A DNA stretch of 64,000 nucleotides from assembly GCA_945870855.1 (NCBI GenBank), contig CAMBTP010000004.1, forward strand, positions 1 to 64,000, written 5' to 3'. This document shows, piece by piece, positions 19,556 to 31,047 of this stretch (the stretch's first letter is position 1; each line of letters opens with the position of its first letter). Below the pieces are notes generated by a model that was not told the DNA's origin, made no database searches, and saw only the letters and a list, made by a program, of their open reading frames with translations. Position numbers and translations under genes: made by a program. Source of the DNA: Prosthecobacter debontii. Its GTDB lineage: Bacteria; Verrucomicrobiota; Verrucomicrobiia; Verrucomicrobiales; Akkermansiaceae.

Positions 19556-21754
19556 TTATTCACCTTGCGGGAAAATTTCCGCAAGCGGCGTCTCCATCTT
19601 TTCATCCATCCATTTCTCCAGCGCGGCCTTCATCGGCATGAGGACATCCGGGTTAGCTTCTGCTACATCAACCTCGCTGTAGGGATCGGGATATCTTGAG
19701 AACAGTGCGAAGTGGCGTCCGCCTTGTGCCGTAGGCGTGCAGATCAATTTCCATTTCTCCGACATCAGACATCTCTGCTTGGCATTCACCAACGGTTGCT
19801 CGAACTCGTCTTTCAGGACGAACTGGTAATTGAAAGTGTCGTCTATGAAATTCATCTGATCCATGGGAGGAAGCTTGGGACGCTCAATGCCCGGCACACG
19901 GAACTGGACGAAGGGAAAGCCGGTCTCTCCATAGAAAGCGCGGCTGGCAGGCTTTTCAGCACCGCCCAGCCAGCCCGCGAAGCTTTTCCCTTCCCATGAC
20001 TCAGCCTTCGGCGCGCCCAGTAGTTCCGCAATCGTCGGCGCAATATCGATCGTCCGCACCTGCTCGGGAATCTTCACCGCCGCCACTCCGGGGACATGGA
20101 AAAGTAGCGGCACATGGTTGCCGCGCGCGGCTCCGTTGAATGTGAGTCCGTGGCCTAAAGTAACCCCCTCCTCGTAGAGGTTATCGCCATGGTCGGCGTT
20201 GATGATCACAATCGTATTCTCAGCGAGGCCTCGCTTCTTCAACTCATCGAGGATCATGCCCACGTTGTCGTCGAATTGCCTCGTGCAACCATCGTAAAGA
20301 TCACGGATCTGAAGGATCTCCTTTTCGGGCAGAGCCTTCCACTTGTTCTCCAAATCCGTCCCGCCGATAAACGAGTCGATGTCGAAATCCACACCGCTTT
20401 TGTTTGACCCCGAGTAAACGGGATCCGCGAACATACTATTATAAGGCTCCGGACTCCGGTAAGGTAGATGGTTACAGGAATAGAAAATATGCCAAAAAAA
20501 CGGCCTGCCGCTTTCCGACACCGCGCCCAGCCGTTGCTTCACACGGTCGGTCACCACCTCGGGCGTTACGAATTGAGCGAAGGAGCCGAGTTGGGGAAAC
20601 ACGGCGTAACCCGCAGGATGATCGAAATACAACGGGATCACGAAGTGCGCCATCACCACCGCCTGGCTCATGTAGATCTTGAAATTATCGAAGCTGGATA
20701 CTGAAACATGCTCGAATCCCAGCGGCATCATTTCAAAGTATCCGGCGCACCAGTCACCGAACACCGCCGTTTCGTAGCCCTTTTCCTCAAGCACCTTTGC
20801 CAAGGGCTCCACCTTCGATTTCGCTACATCCACCGTTTTCTGATCCGGATACATATGCCGGAATCCATGCGTGTGAGGATACACCGAAGCCATCATCGAT
20901 GTCCCCGACTCCAGCGTCGAGGCGATCGGCGTGAAGCAGTTTTCTAGGTTCACTGACCGTAAAGCTAGAGCGTCGATATGGGGCGAAACACACGCCGCCG
21001 CAAGCCCATCCGAACGCCTGGGGCGGTAACCAGTGTAGCCGAGACGGTCACCGCGCAACGAATCCGAGCCAATTAGAATCACGTTCAGTGACTTATCTTC
21101 CTTTTTGCCCACCGCAGCGACAGCCGTCCGCTCCGGCATACCGATCCGCCAAAAGGCGAATGCGGCTAGCAAGCAAATGACCGAGAGCATCGCCAAACGG
21201 CTTTTCCGTGAAAGGTTCTTACAATACCACCAAACCAGATAGGCCAAGACACCGAGCGGGAGCCCCTTGAAGAGTATGAAAAAAACCACCGGCTTCAGCA
21301 CATCCGGCACTGCGTTCACGATTTCATAATACCAATAACCGAACTTCGCATCGCCTAGGAAGTAGGGACGCGTCTCGACTAGCCTTAGAACAAAAAATCC
21401 ATGAATCCCAACCGCACCGAGCATCGCCAAAAGCGCCTTGCTCTTGAAACTACTTAGCGAGAAGCGACGGCATATACCGGAGATAAAAGGCCTCAGCACC
21501 ACCGCAAAGAGAACCGCTAGGATTAGGTAGGCAAAAAGCACCTGAACGTTCTGCCAGATTAGGAAGTCCATGTATTTATCCCTCGCCAGTGCACTGAACT
21601 TATTCTCCATTGCGCCGGATGCCTGCCCCAGCTTCACAATGGCAGCGATGTATTGGAAAATGAAGAACAGTGCCGCGCCAAACAACACTACGCCATAGCC
21701 CGCCCGGCACCTCATATCCGCATGTGCCTCGCCCGATTCACACTTTTTGATCAA
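19556..21754 (-). CDS. inner-membrane sulfatase/phosphoglycerol-transferase-like protein
   Basis: A 732-residue protein with about five N-terminal membrane segments (residues 15-220), then a large alkaline-phosphatase-fold domain: L-N-V-I-L-I-G-S-D-S-L-R-G-D-R-L-G near 225, V-I-I-N-A-D-H-G-D-N-L-Y and L-G-H-G near 505-525, V-R-T-I-D-I-A-P-T-I near 555. Ser in G-S-D-S may be the nucleophile; the C-x-P-x-R sulfatase signature is absent, so it may act on lipid head groups or glycans. The start is TTG at 21754, overlapping the preceding stop (TTGA); a GGAGG seven bases upstream supports it over an ATG 13 codons later. Confidence 0.82.
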   Translation of the reverse strand: MIKKCESGEAHADMRCRAGYGVVLFGAALFFIFQYIAAIVKLGQASGAMENKFSALARDKYMDFLIWQNVQVLFAYLILAVLFAVVLRPFISGICRRFSLSSFKSKALLAMLGAVGIHGFFVLRLVETRPYFLGDAKFGYWYYEIVNAVPDVLKPVVFFILFKGLPLGVLAYLVWWYCKNLSRKSRLAMLSVICLLAAFAFWRIGMPERTAVAAVGKKEDKSLNVILIGSDSLRGDRLGYTGYRPRRSDGLAAACVSPHIDALALRSVNLENCFTPIASTLESGTSMMASVYPHTHGFRHMYPDQKTVDVAKSKVEPLAKVLEEKGYETAVFGDWCAGYFEMMPLGFEHVSVSSFDNFKIYMSQAVVMAHFVIPLYFDHPAGYAVFPQLGSFAQFVTPEVVTDRVKQRLGAVSESGRPFFWHIFYSCNHLPYRSPEPYNSMFADPVYSGSNKSGVDFDIDSFIGGTDLENKWKALPEKEILQIRDLYDGCTRQFDDNVGMILDELKKRGLAENTIVIINADHGDNLYEEGVTLGHGLTFNGAARGNHVPLLFHVPGVAAVKIPEQVRTIDIAPTIAELLGAPKAESWEGKSFAGWLGGAEKPASRAFYGETGFPFVQFRVPGIERPKLPPMDQMNFIDDTFNYQFVLKDEFEQPLVNAKQRCLMSEKWKLICTPTAQGGRHFALFSRYPDPYSEVDVAEANPDVLMPMKAALEKWMDEKMETPLAEIFPQGE

Positions 21755-22866
21755 GGTTCAGCCTCCGTTGAATCATCTACAACAAACCACCTAGGACTGA
21801 CGATTTTCTGGATTACAACCCCGCGCTTGGATTCGAGCTCCTTGGGTATATAAAGACGCAGAATGAGTGCCTGAGGCACGCCTTCTTTATTGCCTGTCAG
21901 TTCCTGCATCCTCAGACCCAATTCCCGCCCACACGGCACATAACCGAAAAGCACCTCTTCTCCATCGAGCGCCGTAAGCCGGTAGGAATCGAAAGCGTTA
22001 GAATCAGAAAACTCGTGGCTATAAAACGTGTCCTTTTCCACGTACACACGGAAGTCGCCAGTGTATCCACTTGGCCTTTCATTCGCAAACTTATCCCATG
22101 CCATTGGCTGGTAACATACGTAGGTTTCCCAATCCACTTTTGCCTCCTTATTCGAAATTGACTCCAGTATTACATGCGCCTTGCTATCTCCTTCCAATTG
22201 GCAAGAAGCCCACCAGTATGAGGCATAGTTATCAATCGTCAGGGGAGACAAAGAGAGCATGTTTTCGATGCGTATAGGCTTGAGTGGCTCAGTCGCATAA
22301 TATTTCTCCATCAACGGACGCACTCTTTGAGGATAACGCACATATCGGAGCATTTCCTCAACCGACCTAGAGTCGAAAAAATTACGTGTCGTTTTCTCAA
22401 TGACAGTTACCTGAGCTTCCACGTTAATCTCTTCCTGCTCCTCCTTTTTTTGTGTCGCTTTTGCCTCCTCCGTCAACAGCGCGCTTTTTTCACTTCCTTC
22501 GTTCAGATTGAAAAGCGACCACAAGATAGCCGAAGAGAAGATGCACGCCACCAGCACAACCCAACCCCATGGAAAATTTCGATCTTCAATAAACTCTGAG
22601 TCCCATGCCTCTCCCGACACCACGACTTCCTTCTCGATTAATGATTCGATACCCGGATCGTTTGTACGGATTTTGAGTTCATCCTTGCTCGCGGGCTGAG
22701 CGGAAAAATCGGAACTGGCGCCATCCCCCACTCGCACAGTAGGCAACTCCTCCTCCACCTCCTCCTCGACCGCGTCCTTGCCCAAACGGATGATGCGGGC
22801 CTTGGTGTCGGGTTTCTCATCCACCGGCCTCAACTCGATCTTCTGTTTATCCTTTCTAAATTTCAT
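21751..22866 (-). CDS. single-pass membrane protein of unknown function
   Basis: A 371-residue protein. Residues 1-95 are charged and acidic (E-E-E-V-E-E-E-L), one membrane helix lies at about 100-122 (W-G-W-V-V-L-V-A-C-I-F-S-S-A-I-L-W-S-L-F), and the remaining 250 residues would be periplasmic. No known domain is recognised. It starts at ATG 22866 (an ORF extension of 13 codons upstream is ignored) and is coupled to the sulfatase gene by a TTGA overlap, so the two may act together. A 79-bp divergent intergenic region separates it from the glycosyltransferase gene. Confidence 0.7.
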   Translation of the reverse strand: MKFRKDKQKIELRPVDEKPDTKARIIRLGKDAVEEEVEEELPTVRVGDGASSDFSAQPASKDELKIRTNDPGIESLIEKEVVVSGEAWDSEFIEDRNFPWGWVVLVACIFSSAILWSLFNLNEGSEKSALLTEEAKATQKKEEQEEINVEAQVTVIEKTTRNFFDSRSVEEMLRYVRYPQRVRPLMEKYYATEPLKPIRIENMLSLSPLTIDNYASYWWASCQLEGDSKAHVILESISNKEAKVDWETYVCYQPMAWDKFANERPSGYTGDFRVYVEKDTFYSHEFSDSNAFDSYRLTALDGEEVLFGYVPCGRELGLRMQELTGNKEGVPQALILRLYIPKELESKRGVVIQKIVSPRWFVVDDSTEAEP

Positions 22867-22945
22867 GCCGCAGGGAAAGGAAAGCACAAATCGCCATCGA
22901 CGCAACGCTAGGTTGCTATGTAATGTCGCTCACGGAAAGCGATCC

Positions 22946-24061
22946 ATGCCAGAAAAACAGAGAATCCTAATCCTCACCGCCGCTTTTGGCGAAGGCCACA
23001 ATAGCGCCGCGCGCAATCTTTCGCTCGCCCTCGACGCCATGGGGGCGCAAACCCGTGTGGACGATCCATGCGTTATCTCTGCGCCAAACTCCACTGCCCT
23101 TATTCAGTGGGGATACCGCCTAGTCACCACTCATTTTCCACGCATCTGGGAAGCAATCTACCGTGGCACGGACGAATGCGATTTTTCGAAGCCCAACCTC
23201 CCCCTCATGCGCTGCCTAGAAAGCTATCTCGAAAGCTTGGTCGGCGAATACAAACCACACGCCATCGTCTCCACCTACCCAATTTACGCCTATTTCCTCG
23301 AACGGATTTTTAAGGAAACCGGCAAGCGCCTGCCCGTATTCACTGTAGTCACCGACTCCATTGAGATCAACGCCTCATGGCTCCGCGCACCTACCGACTA
23401 CTTTCTCGTAACCGACCAGATCACACGCGAGATGATGCACTACTGGGGCATCCCCGAGGAAAAAATCATCGATACCGGTTTCCCCGTGAATCCGGCTTTC
23501 TCGGAACTCAACCCCGTCGCGGCGGATGATCCCTGCGATCCCTTCCGCGTGCTGTATTTTCCGACCGCGAAAAAGCCCTTAGTCCGCCGCCATAGCCGTG
23601 CCCTGCTTGATTCTTCGCCCGACGTGCACCTCACCATCGTCATGGGAAAAAACTTCCGCCTCCTCCAATCCCGCGCCCGCGAGATCAAGGCCGCCTATCC
23701 CGGCCGCGTGCGCCTGCTCGGCTGGACACGAAAAGTCCCACAGCTCCTCAACAAACACCACATGGTCATCGGCAAGGCTGGTGGAGCCACCGTCCATGAG
23801 GCAATCGCCGCCCGCTGCCCCATGCTCATTCACCACCTCGTCCCCGGCCAAGAAGAGGGAAACCTCCGCCTTCTCCAGCAACTCGGAGCCGGTGATCTCG
23901 CGGAGCAACCAAAAGACCTAACCGAGGCCATCACACAGATCCTCGCCAACCGCGCCGCGAAATGGCGCGCGATGAAAGCCGCTCTCGCCGCCCACAACCG
24001 CAACGACGGAGCCATCACCGCCGCAAAATTCATCCTGAACCAGATCGCCTCTCTTCCCTGA
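22946..24061 (+). CDS. glycosyltransferase, MGDG synthase/UgtP-like (GT28)
   Basis: A 371-residue GT-B protein. The N-terminal half has I-L-I-L-T-A-A-F-G-E-G-H-N-S-A-A, matching the MGDG_synth signature, and the C-terminal half has G-K-A-G-G-A-T-V-H-E-A-I-A and P-G-Q-E-E-G-N, the nucleotide-sugar-binding motif of MurG/UgtP enzymes. The likely reaction is transfer of glucose or galactose to diacylglycerol, making glycolipids on the inner membrane; the sugar cannot be told. ATG 22946 is used; upstream in-frame sequence overlaps the divergent gene. The next gene starts 26 bp downstream. Confidence 0.87.
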   Translation: MPEKQRILILTAAFGEGHNSAARNLSLALDAMGAQTRVDDPCVISAPNSTALIQWGYRLVTTHFPRIWEAIYRGTDECDFSKPNLPLMRCLESYLESLVGEYKPHAIVSTYPIYAYFLERIFKETGKRLPVFTVVTDSIEINASWLRAPTDYFLVTDQITREMMHYWGIPEEKIIDTGFPVNPAFSELNPVAADDPCDPFRVLYFPTAKKPLVRRHSRALLDSSPDVHLTIVMGKNFRLLQSRAREIKAAYPGRVRLLGWTRKVPQLLNKHHMVIGKAGGATVHEAIAARCPMLIHHLVPGQEEGNLRLLQQLGAGDLAEQPKDLTEAITQILANRAAKWRAMKAALAAHNRNDGAITAAKFILNQIASLP

Positions 24062-24087
24062 GGTTTAAAATTTATTACTTCCACACA

Positions 24088-24687
24088 ATGGCAGACTTTC
24101 TCTTCGACATCGGCAAAGTCCTCCTCGATTTCAATTTCGAGGCCTCGCTGAAATCCTTCCTCCCGCCCGATCATCTCGATCCCGCATCCGCCCTTTCCGA
24201 ACTCCTCGCGGAAAAGGACGAATTCGAATCCGGCCGCATCTCCGTCTCCGATTACACCGATTGGGCGCTCGCTATCCTAGGCTCCACTGCGTCCCATGAA
24301 GCGTTCCACCACGCCTGGCGGCACATCTTCACGCCCAACGAACCGATGTGGAAAACCGTCCGCACTCTCCACGCCAACGGCCACCGCCTCATTCTCTTTT
24401 CCAACACCAACGCCATCCACTGCCCCTGGATCTTCGAGACTTACTCCGAGTTCTCCCTCTTCCATGGAGCCATCCTCTCCTACGAGGTAGATTCCATAAA
24501 ACCCGAGCCAGAAATCTACCGCCACGCCATCGAAAAATACTCCCTTACCCCCTCGCAAACCCTCTACATCGACGACCTCCCCGCCAACATCGCCACCGGC
24601 AAGCAGTTTAATTTCATAACCCACCAATACGACCTCCAAAACCACCAAGCCTTCGAGCAATGGCTCGAATCACAACTCCACAAGTAA
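24088..24687 (+). CDS. HAD-superfamily hydrolase (subfamily IA, YihX-like)
   Basis: A 199-residue HAD phosphatase. The first motif is F-L-F-D-I-G-K-V-L-L-D-F (Asp6 as nucleophile; the second Asp of D-x-D is replaced by Gly, as in YihX-type proteins), then L-I-L-F-S-N-T-N near 110, K-P-E-P-E-I-Y near 145 and Y-I-D-D-L-P-A-N near 165. Likely a small-molecule sugar or nucleotide phosphatase. It lies close behind the glycosyltransferase gene on the same strand. Confidence 0.85.
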   Translation: MADFLFDIGKVLLDFNFEASLKSFLPPDHLDPASALSELLAEKDEFESGRISVSDYTDWALAILGSTASHEAFHHAWRHIFTPNEPMWKTVRTLHANGHRLILFSNTNAIHCPWIFETYSEFSLFHGAILSYEVDSIKPEPEIYRHAIEKYSLTPSQTLYIDDLPANIATGKQFNFITHQYDLQNHQAFEQWLESQLHK

Positions 24688-24750
24688 ACTGTTACTGGCA
24701 CTTGCGATACCTTTCCTTCTGGAGAAGGTTCTGCCCGGCCACGACAATAA

Positions 24751-27015
<2,265 letters not shown>

Positions 27016-27033
27016 TCCAGAGGAAATAAACAG

Positions 27034-27067
27034 AACCTGCCACTCGAATCAGATCGGCAGGTTTTTC
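27034..27067 (+). terminator. rho-independent terminator after katG
   Basis: An 8-bp stem (AACCTGCC at 27034-27041 and GGCAGGTT at 27056-27063) with a 14-nt loop and a run of T, 18 bp after the katG stop. Confidence 0.75.
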
Positions 27068-27139
27068 CCATTGAACCGTCACATCCGATCTGCTACCCCA
27101 TCCACGCGAGCGACAGGTTCTTTCGCTCCACAGCACATT

Positions 27140-27442
27140 ATGCCACCCAGAAAAAACAAAAGCCGCGGCTCAAGCGGTCGCAACCGAAACAGAAGCTTTG
27201 GCCCGAGAAAACAGACCGGTCCTGACGATGAGAATAAGGCTGTGGAGGTAGAGGGTGAGATTTCCTCGGTCCTCGCGGGAACCATGTTCCGGGTGAAACT
27301 CGCTAGCGGCCATGAGGTGCTCGCCCACATCTCCGGGAAAATGCGTAAGCGCTTCATCCGCCTCGTGGTCGGCGACAAGGTGAAAATGGAAATGTCTCCC
27401 TACGATCTTACCAAGGCCCGCATCGTTTTCCGCCTCGGATAA
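27140..27442 (+). CDS. infA: translation initiation factor IF-1 with basic N-terminal extension
   Basis: A 100-residue protein. From about residue 32 it is a clear IF-1 S1/OB fold: [30 protein letters not shown] and the end [15 protein letters not shown]-1 occupies the ribosomal A site during initiation. Normal IF-1 is about 72 residues; this one has an extra ~30 residues rich in Arg, Lys, Asn and Ser at the start. ATG 27140 is the only sensible start close to the fold. It is convergent with lgt, 13 bp apart. Confidence 0.9.
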   Translation: MPPRKNKSRGSSGRNRNRSFGPRKQTGPDDENKAVEVEGEISSVLAGTMFRVKLASGHEVLAHISGKMRKRFIRLVVGDKVKMEMSPYDLTKARIVFRLG

Positions 27443-27455
27443 TTTTTTCTCCCAC

Positions 27456-28469
27456 TCAAACAGCAACCCGGGATTTCCTAAACGCAAAAATCAGGAACCC
27501 GGCAGCAAAAAGATACATGAAGAGGGAGAGGAACTGTCCCTTTGTCAGGAAGCCTTCGATCACCCATGCCGCGTCTGGCTCGCGATACGCTTCCGCAAAA
27601 ATCCGAAACGTCGCGTAAAGGCCGAAGAATAATCCGGTAAGCAAGCCAGTCGGCGCTTTCGGGAATTTGATTCTGACAATCCAGAGTATCGCAAAAATCA
27701 GCGCACCTTCCAGCAAGCCCTCGTATATTTGTGAGGGATGCCGCGCCTCCAGATAAGGCGCGATCGCCTGATTGACCGCATCGGACTCGCGGTTCGCGGC
27801 GATAAGTTCGTGGAAATAGGCGGTGCGAGGATCGGCGAATCCCTCCTCGCTGATTTTTTTGATCCGTTCGGCGAAGTCAGGATCGGCTTTCACTGCGGCG
27901 GCTAGGGCTTCATTGAAACGTCCGTATTCCGGCAATTCCGGCCTACTGAGGGCGTCCGGGAATTTCACCGCCCAGCCCACCCCGTTGGCGACGCGTCCGT
28001 AGAGTTCGCCGTTGATGAAATTCGCGATCCTGCCACAGAGCAGCCCGATGGGACCGACCACGCACAGCCCGTCAGCAAGACCAGCCCACGAAACCTTGTG
28101 CTTCCTTGCATAGTAAAAAGTAAAGATCGCCAACCCAAGGATGCCGCCATGGCTGGCCATCCCGCCTTCCCAGACGCGGAACAGCATGAGCGGATCGTTC
28201 ATAAAGTTAGCCCAGCCATATTCTGGAATCTGATAGAAAAAAACGTAGCCGAGCCGCCCGCCAACGAACACGCCGAGCAAAGCAGCCGCCGCGATGAAAT
28301 CAGCGGTCTTCTCTGGCTCCATTACCCAGAGCTTCTTCTCCGCCAATCGTTTCAGGAGAAGGTATCCCGCGAGAAACCCAGCCAGATAAGCGAGACCATA
28401 CCAGCGCAGCGCGAGCCTGCCGAGGTCGATGATGATCGGATCAAGCTGATGGACGTAGGTTGCGAACAC
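27456..28469 (-). CDS. lgt: prolipoprotein diacylglyceryl transferase
   Basis: A membrane enzyme of about 337 residues with seven hydrophobic segments. Family marks are L-R-W-Y-G-L-A-Y-L-A-G-F near the start, G-G-R-L-G-Y-V-F-F-Y, G-G-M-A-S-H-G-G, and G-R-I-A-N-F-I-N-G-E-L-Y-G-R with the catalytic Arg, then R-H-P-S-Q-I-Y-E. It transfers diacylglycerol to lipobox cysteines. An extra ~60-residue hydrophilic insertion lies between the G-E-L-Y-G-R helix and R-H-P-S-Q. The start is uncertain: GTG 28469 gives a family-like N terminus (M-F-A-T-Y-V-H-Q-L-D-P); GTG 28484 has a GGAGG 13 bases upstream; TTG 28511 overlaps the preceding stop. Confidence 0.92.
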   Translation of the reverse strand: MFATYVHQLDPIIIDLGRLALRWYGLAYLAGFLAGYLLLKRLAEKKLWVMEPEKTADFIAAAALLGVFVGGRLGYVFFYQIPEYGWANFMNDPLMLFRVWEGGMASHGGILGLAIFTFYYARKHKVSWAGLADGLCVVGPIGLLCGRIANFINGELYGRVANGVGWAVKFPDALSRPELPEYGRFNEALAAAVKADPDFAERIKKISEEGFADPRTAYFHELIAANRESDAVNQAIAPYLEARHPSQIYEGLLEGALIFAILWIVRIKFPKAPTGLLTGLFFGLYATFRIFAEAYREPDAAWVIEGFLTKGQFLSLFMYLFAAGFLIFAFRKSRVAV

Positions 28470-28507
28470 GGCGGGAGCTTGCACATGCGCGCCCGAACCT
28501 CCAACCC

Positions 28508-29959
28508 TCAAAATGACGGCGGAATGAAATCGAATGATTCCACCTTTTTCTCCCCGGGAACTACGAAGAGCGGATCGAGCCGATCTAGGTATTTCGAAAG
28601 GCTGTCCGTGCGAGTGTTGGGCTGGCTTTTCAACCGCGCTTTGAGGCTCAGGTATTCATCAAAGGCACCGCTCGTTTCCCGCGCGCGGGTGATCTCGAAC
28701 CAGTCCATGAAATCCCGCGCACGCTCCGCCTTCGCGAGCATCGTCACACGTGTCTCCTTCAGCGCTTGCAGCGATTCCGCCATAGTATTGGTGTTCCCCT
28801 TCGCGAAATCGGTGAGCAGCGATTGATATTCCAAAAGCAGCATACGATAGGAAGGAAAGCTTCGGTAGCTGAGCCGTAAAAGATCATCCTGCGCGAGCCG
28901 CACCGCTTCGATACGCTCAGGCTCCTCTAACTCCGGAAGGCTTTGCCACTCCGCGAGCGTGACTTCCTTCAACACACCTGTCTCATCCTTGAATCGCAAA
29001 CGCAGTGCCTCTTCCAAGCCGCGCTCGGTCTGCATCACGCTGAGTGATTCCGTAAGAGGAGCTGTGCCTTTGTTCGCAAGCTGCAGCGCCCACCACTTCT
29101 CAAGGCTCTTTTCCGAAAGATTCAGATCCGGGAAATACTTGCGGAGTAACACTGGCATCTCGCCCTGAAAACCCGCGAGTTCTGAGAGAAAATTACGTAT
29201 CCCCGTCTTGCCATCCGGCTGCTCGATGAGTGCCATCATCAGCGCCCCAGCAGAGATCCGGAACGCCGCGCGTGATGCCGCATCGATCGAGTTATATTCC
29301 ACCTCGGAAAGCGTGAAAAGTTCATCCAGTTGGAATAATCCGCCGTTGCGGAACAGCGCCTCATAGAGCTTCCTATCCGTCTGCTTCAGCCGCCAGGCGT
29401 TCGCCTCGCGCAAGCCCTCGACAACCCATGGAGGCACCATCAGCGGAACCTCGGATTCCGTTCTCGGCCTGTCTTGCAGGTTCCTAGCGTAAATGAGCGC
29501 CTCGGTCACCGCGCGCTTGAACGGTTCATTCCGCAGCCCCCGACTGAGATTCACGAACAGCTCCACCTCATGACCGTTTTCATCAAAAGTGAGCTGTAAC
29601 ACCATCTCACGCCTCGGAACGGGGTCACCATTTTTCCCGCGTAAGCTGATACGAATCGGCACTTTCCACTCGTCCTTCTCCTCAGTCAGGCGCAGCAGTT
29701 GGTCTTTCGTTTCCTCGGCGAGGTTTGCTGTTGTGCCGCGCGTCGCCGCATCACCGCCGGAGATACGGAACTGCTCGGAACGACTAGACACAGTCGCCGC
29801 TCCATCGAAATTTGGTAAAAGATCCTCTACCGGCACCGCCTTCGGCGCGGGTTGATTGGCAAGAGGATCTTCCGCATGGCAGACCATCACCGCCATGAAA
29901 AACATAACCAGCAACCGGTTTCGCGACGCGCCCGGTGTGATGGACTTTTCCATTTTCAA
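28508..29959 (-). CDS. exported protein of unknown function
   Basis: A 483-residue protein with a signal peptide (L-L-V-M-F-F-M-A-V-M-V-C-H-A). Central residues P-P-W-V-V-E-G-L-R-E-A-N resemble the P-x-W-x-x-E-G segment of gluzincin-like peptidase-MA proteins, but I see no H-E-x-x-H, so no activity is claimed. The C-terminal half is helical with many Leu and Glu. It overlaps the upstream gene by 4 bp (ATGA) and precedes lgt with a TTGA junction, so it is in the same operon. Confidence 0.75.
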   Translation of the reverse strand: MKMEKSITPGASRNRLLVMFFMAVMVCHAEDPLANQPAPKAVPVEDLLPNFDGAATVSSRSEQFRISGGDAATRGTTANLAEETKDQLLRLTEEKDEWKVPIRISLRGKNGDPVPRREMVLQLTFDENGHEVELFVNLSRGLRNEPFKRAVTEALIYARNLQDRPRTESEVPLMVPPWVVEGLREANAWRLKQTDRKLYEALFRNGGLFQLDELFTLSEVEYNSIDAASRAAFRISAGALMMALIEQPDGKTGIRNFLSELAGFQGEMPVLLRKYFPDLNLSEKSLEKWWALQLANKGTAPLTESLSVMQTERGLEEALRLRFKDETGVLKEVTLAEWQSLPELEEPERIEAVRLAQDDLLRLSYRSFPSYRMLLLEYQSLLTDFAKGNTNTMAESLQALKETRVTMLAKAERARDFMDWFEITRARETSGAFDEYLSLKARLKSQPNTRTDSLSKYLDRLDPLFVVPGEKKVESFDFIPPSF

Positions 29960-30663
29960 AATGACTGTTCGCCCGCTTTTTCTCTGCTCGTAGGCTGCTT
30001 TGGATCCAGAGTGAGCCGATTATCCTCAATCTTGATCCGTGCCATGCGCTGAAAGCCGAGGTCGATCTCGGTTTCGAAAAGAGATGCAATTTTCTGGAAG
30101 TCCGGCATCACCATGATCAGGAAACCCTGCGGCACGGTGAGTTGGCCGAAGCGACCGCCGCGCGGGGGGATCGGCACCATTTCATGGAAACCGCCGCCGT
30201 GGAGATGGATCTGGGTCGAGATGCCCGTAGCCGATTCCATCTGCTCCACCTGAAGGAACATCGAGGTCGTCAGCGGATAGCCTGCGATGTCGCGCTCGAC
30301 GATCACCTCGGCGACGCCTTCGCGCAGCCTCACGCAGACCCGCTTCAAAGTCACCCATTGGGCGAGTTCGCCGCCTTGTTTCAGCTGCAGTTCGCGGGCG
30401 AGCCATTGGTTCAGTTCCGTTTCCGAAATCTGGACAGAATAATCGCCCTCGATGGATTTCGTAAGCACCGCACGCATATCGCGGGGCGGGCTAGCAGGCT
30501 GCGTCAACGAAGGCGTAGCGCCGCCGATGTCAGAGAGATCCTGTGGCAGATAAATATAATAAAGAGCCGCGCCAAGACCCGCAAACACCCCGAAAACGAG
30601 CAGCCCGACCAGCTTGCCGAGGCATCCGCCACCTCTCTTTTTTGGTTCTTGGTCGTTGGCCAT
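29956..30663 (-). CDS. single-pass membrane protein of unknown function
   Basis: A 235-residue protein with a short basic Gly-rich cytoplasmic start, a membrane helix at residues 15-38 (G-K-L-V-G-L-L-V-F-G-V-F-A-G-L-G-A-A-L-Y-Y) and a mostly beta periplasmic part of about 190 residues. No family recognised. It overlaps the next gene by 4 bp; the two probably form a functional pair at the envelope. Confidence 0.75.
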   Translation of the reverse strand: MANDQEPKKRGGGCLGKLVGLLVFGVFAGLGAALYYIYLPQDLSDIGGATPSLTQPASPPRDMRAVLTKSIEGDYSVQISETELNQWLARELQLKQGGELAQWVTLKRVCVRLREGVAEVIVERDIAGYPLTTSMFLQVEQMESATGISTQIHLHGGGFHEMVPIPPRGGRFGQLTVPQGFLIMVMPDFQKIASLFETEIDLGFQRMARIKIEDNRLTLDPKQPTSREKAGEQSF

Positions 30664-30717
30664 GATATTGGGTTGTAGCGGCTGCCGGATTTAGTGGAAA
30701 GAGAGGTTTTTAAAAAA

Positions 30718-31014
30718 TCACGGAGCGGCGGGTTTCACCGAGGCGGGTGCATCGGCTTTTTTGGCTTCCGACTTCGGCTCGCTTTTCTCCGGTGGCTTGT
30801 CGGCCTTCGCGCCGGACTCGTAGGAAGATGAGCGGTAGTCCGTCTGGTAGAAACCGGAGCCCTTGAAAATGATTCCGCCCCCGGTGCCGAGCAGCCGCTT
30901 CACCGTCCCCGCGCAATCGGCCTCAGGACAATCGGTCAGCTTCGCATCGTTCATGCTTTGGAAAACTTCGAATCGTTTTCCGCACTCCAGGCATTCATAG
31001 TCGTAGTTGGGCAT
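30718..31014 (-). CDS. FmdB-family zinc-ribbon protein
   Basis: A 98-residue protein. Residues 1-45 are the FmdB/CxxC_CxxC_SSSS zinc ribbon: M-P-N-Y-D-Y-E-C-L-E-C-G-K-R-F-E, then C-P-x-x-D-C. The G-S-G-F-Y-x-T-D-Y motif follows near residue 54, and the last 30 residues are a Lys/Pro/Ala tail. FmdB proteins are proposed regulators; function is unproven. Confidence 0.85.
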   Translation of the reverse strand: MPNYDYECLECGKRFEVFQSMNDAKLTDCPEADCAGTVKRLLGTGGGIIFKGSGFYQTDYRSSSYESGAKADKPPEKSEPKSEAKKADAPASVKPAAP

Positions 31015-31047
31015 GTTCTTAAATTTCTGGCGAATTCTGCATCGCCG

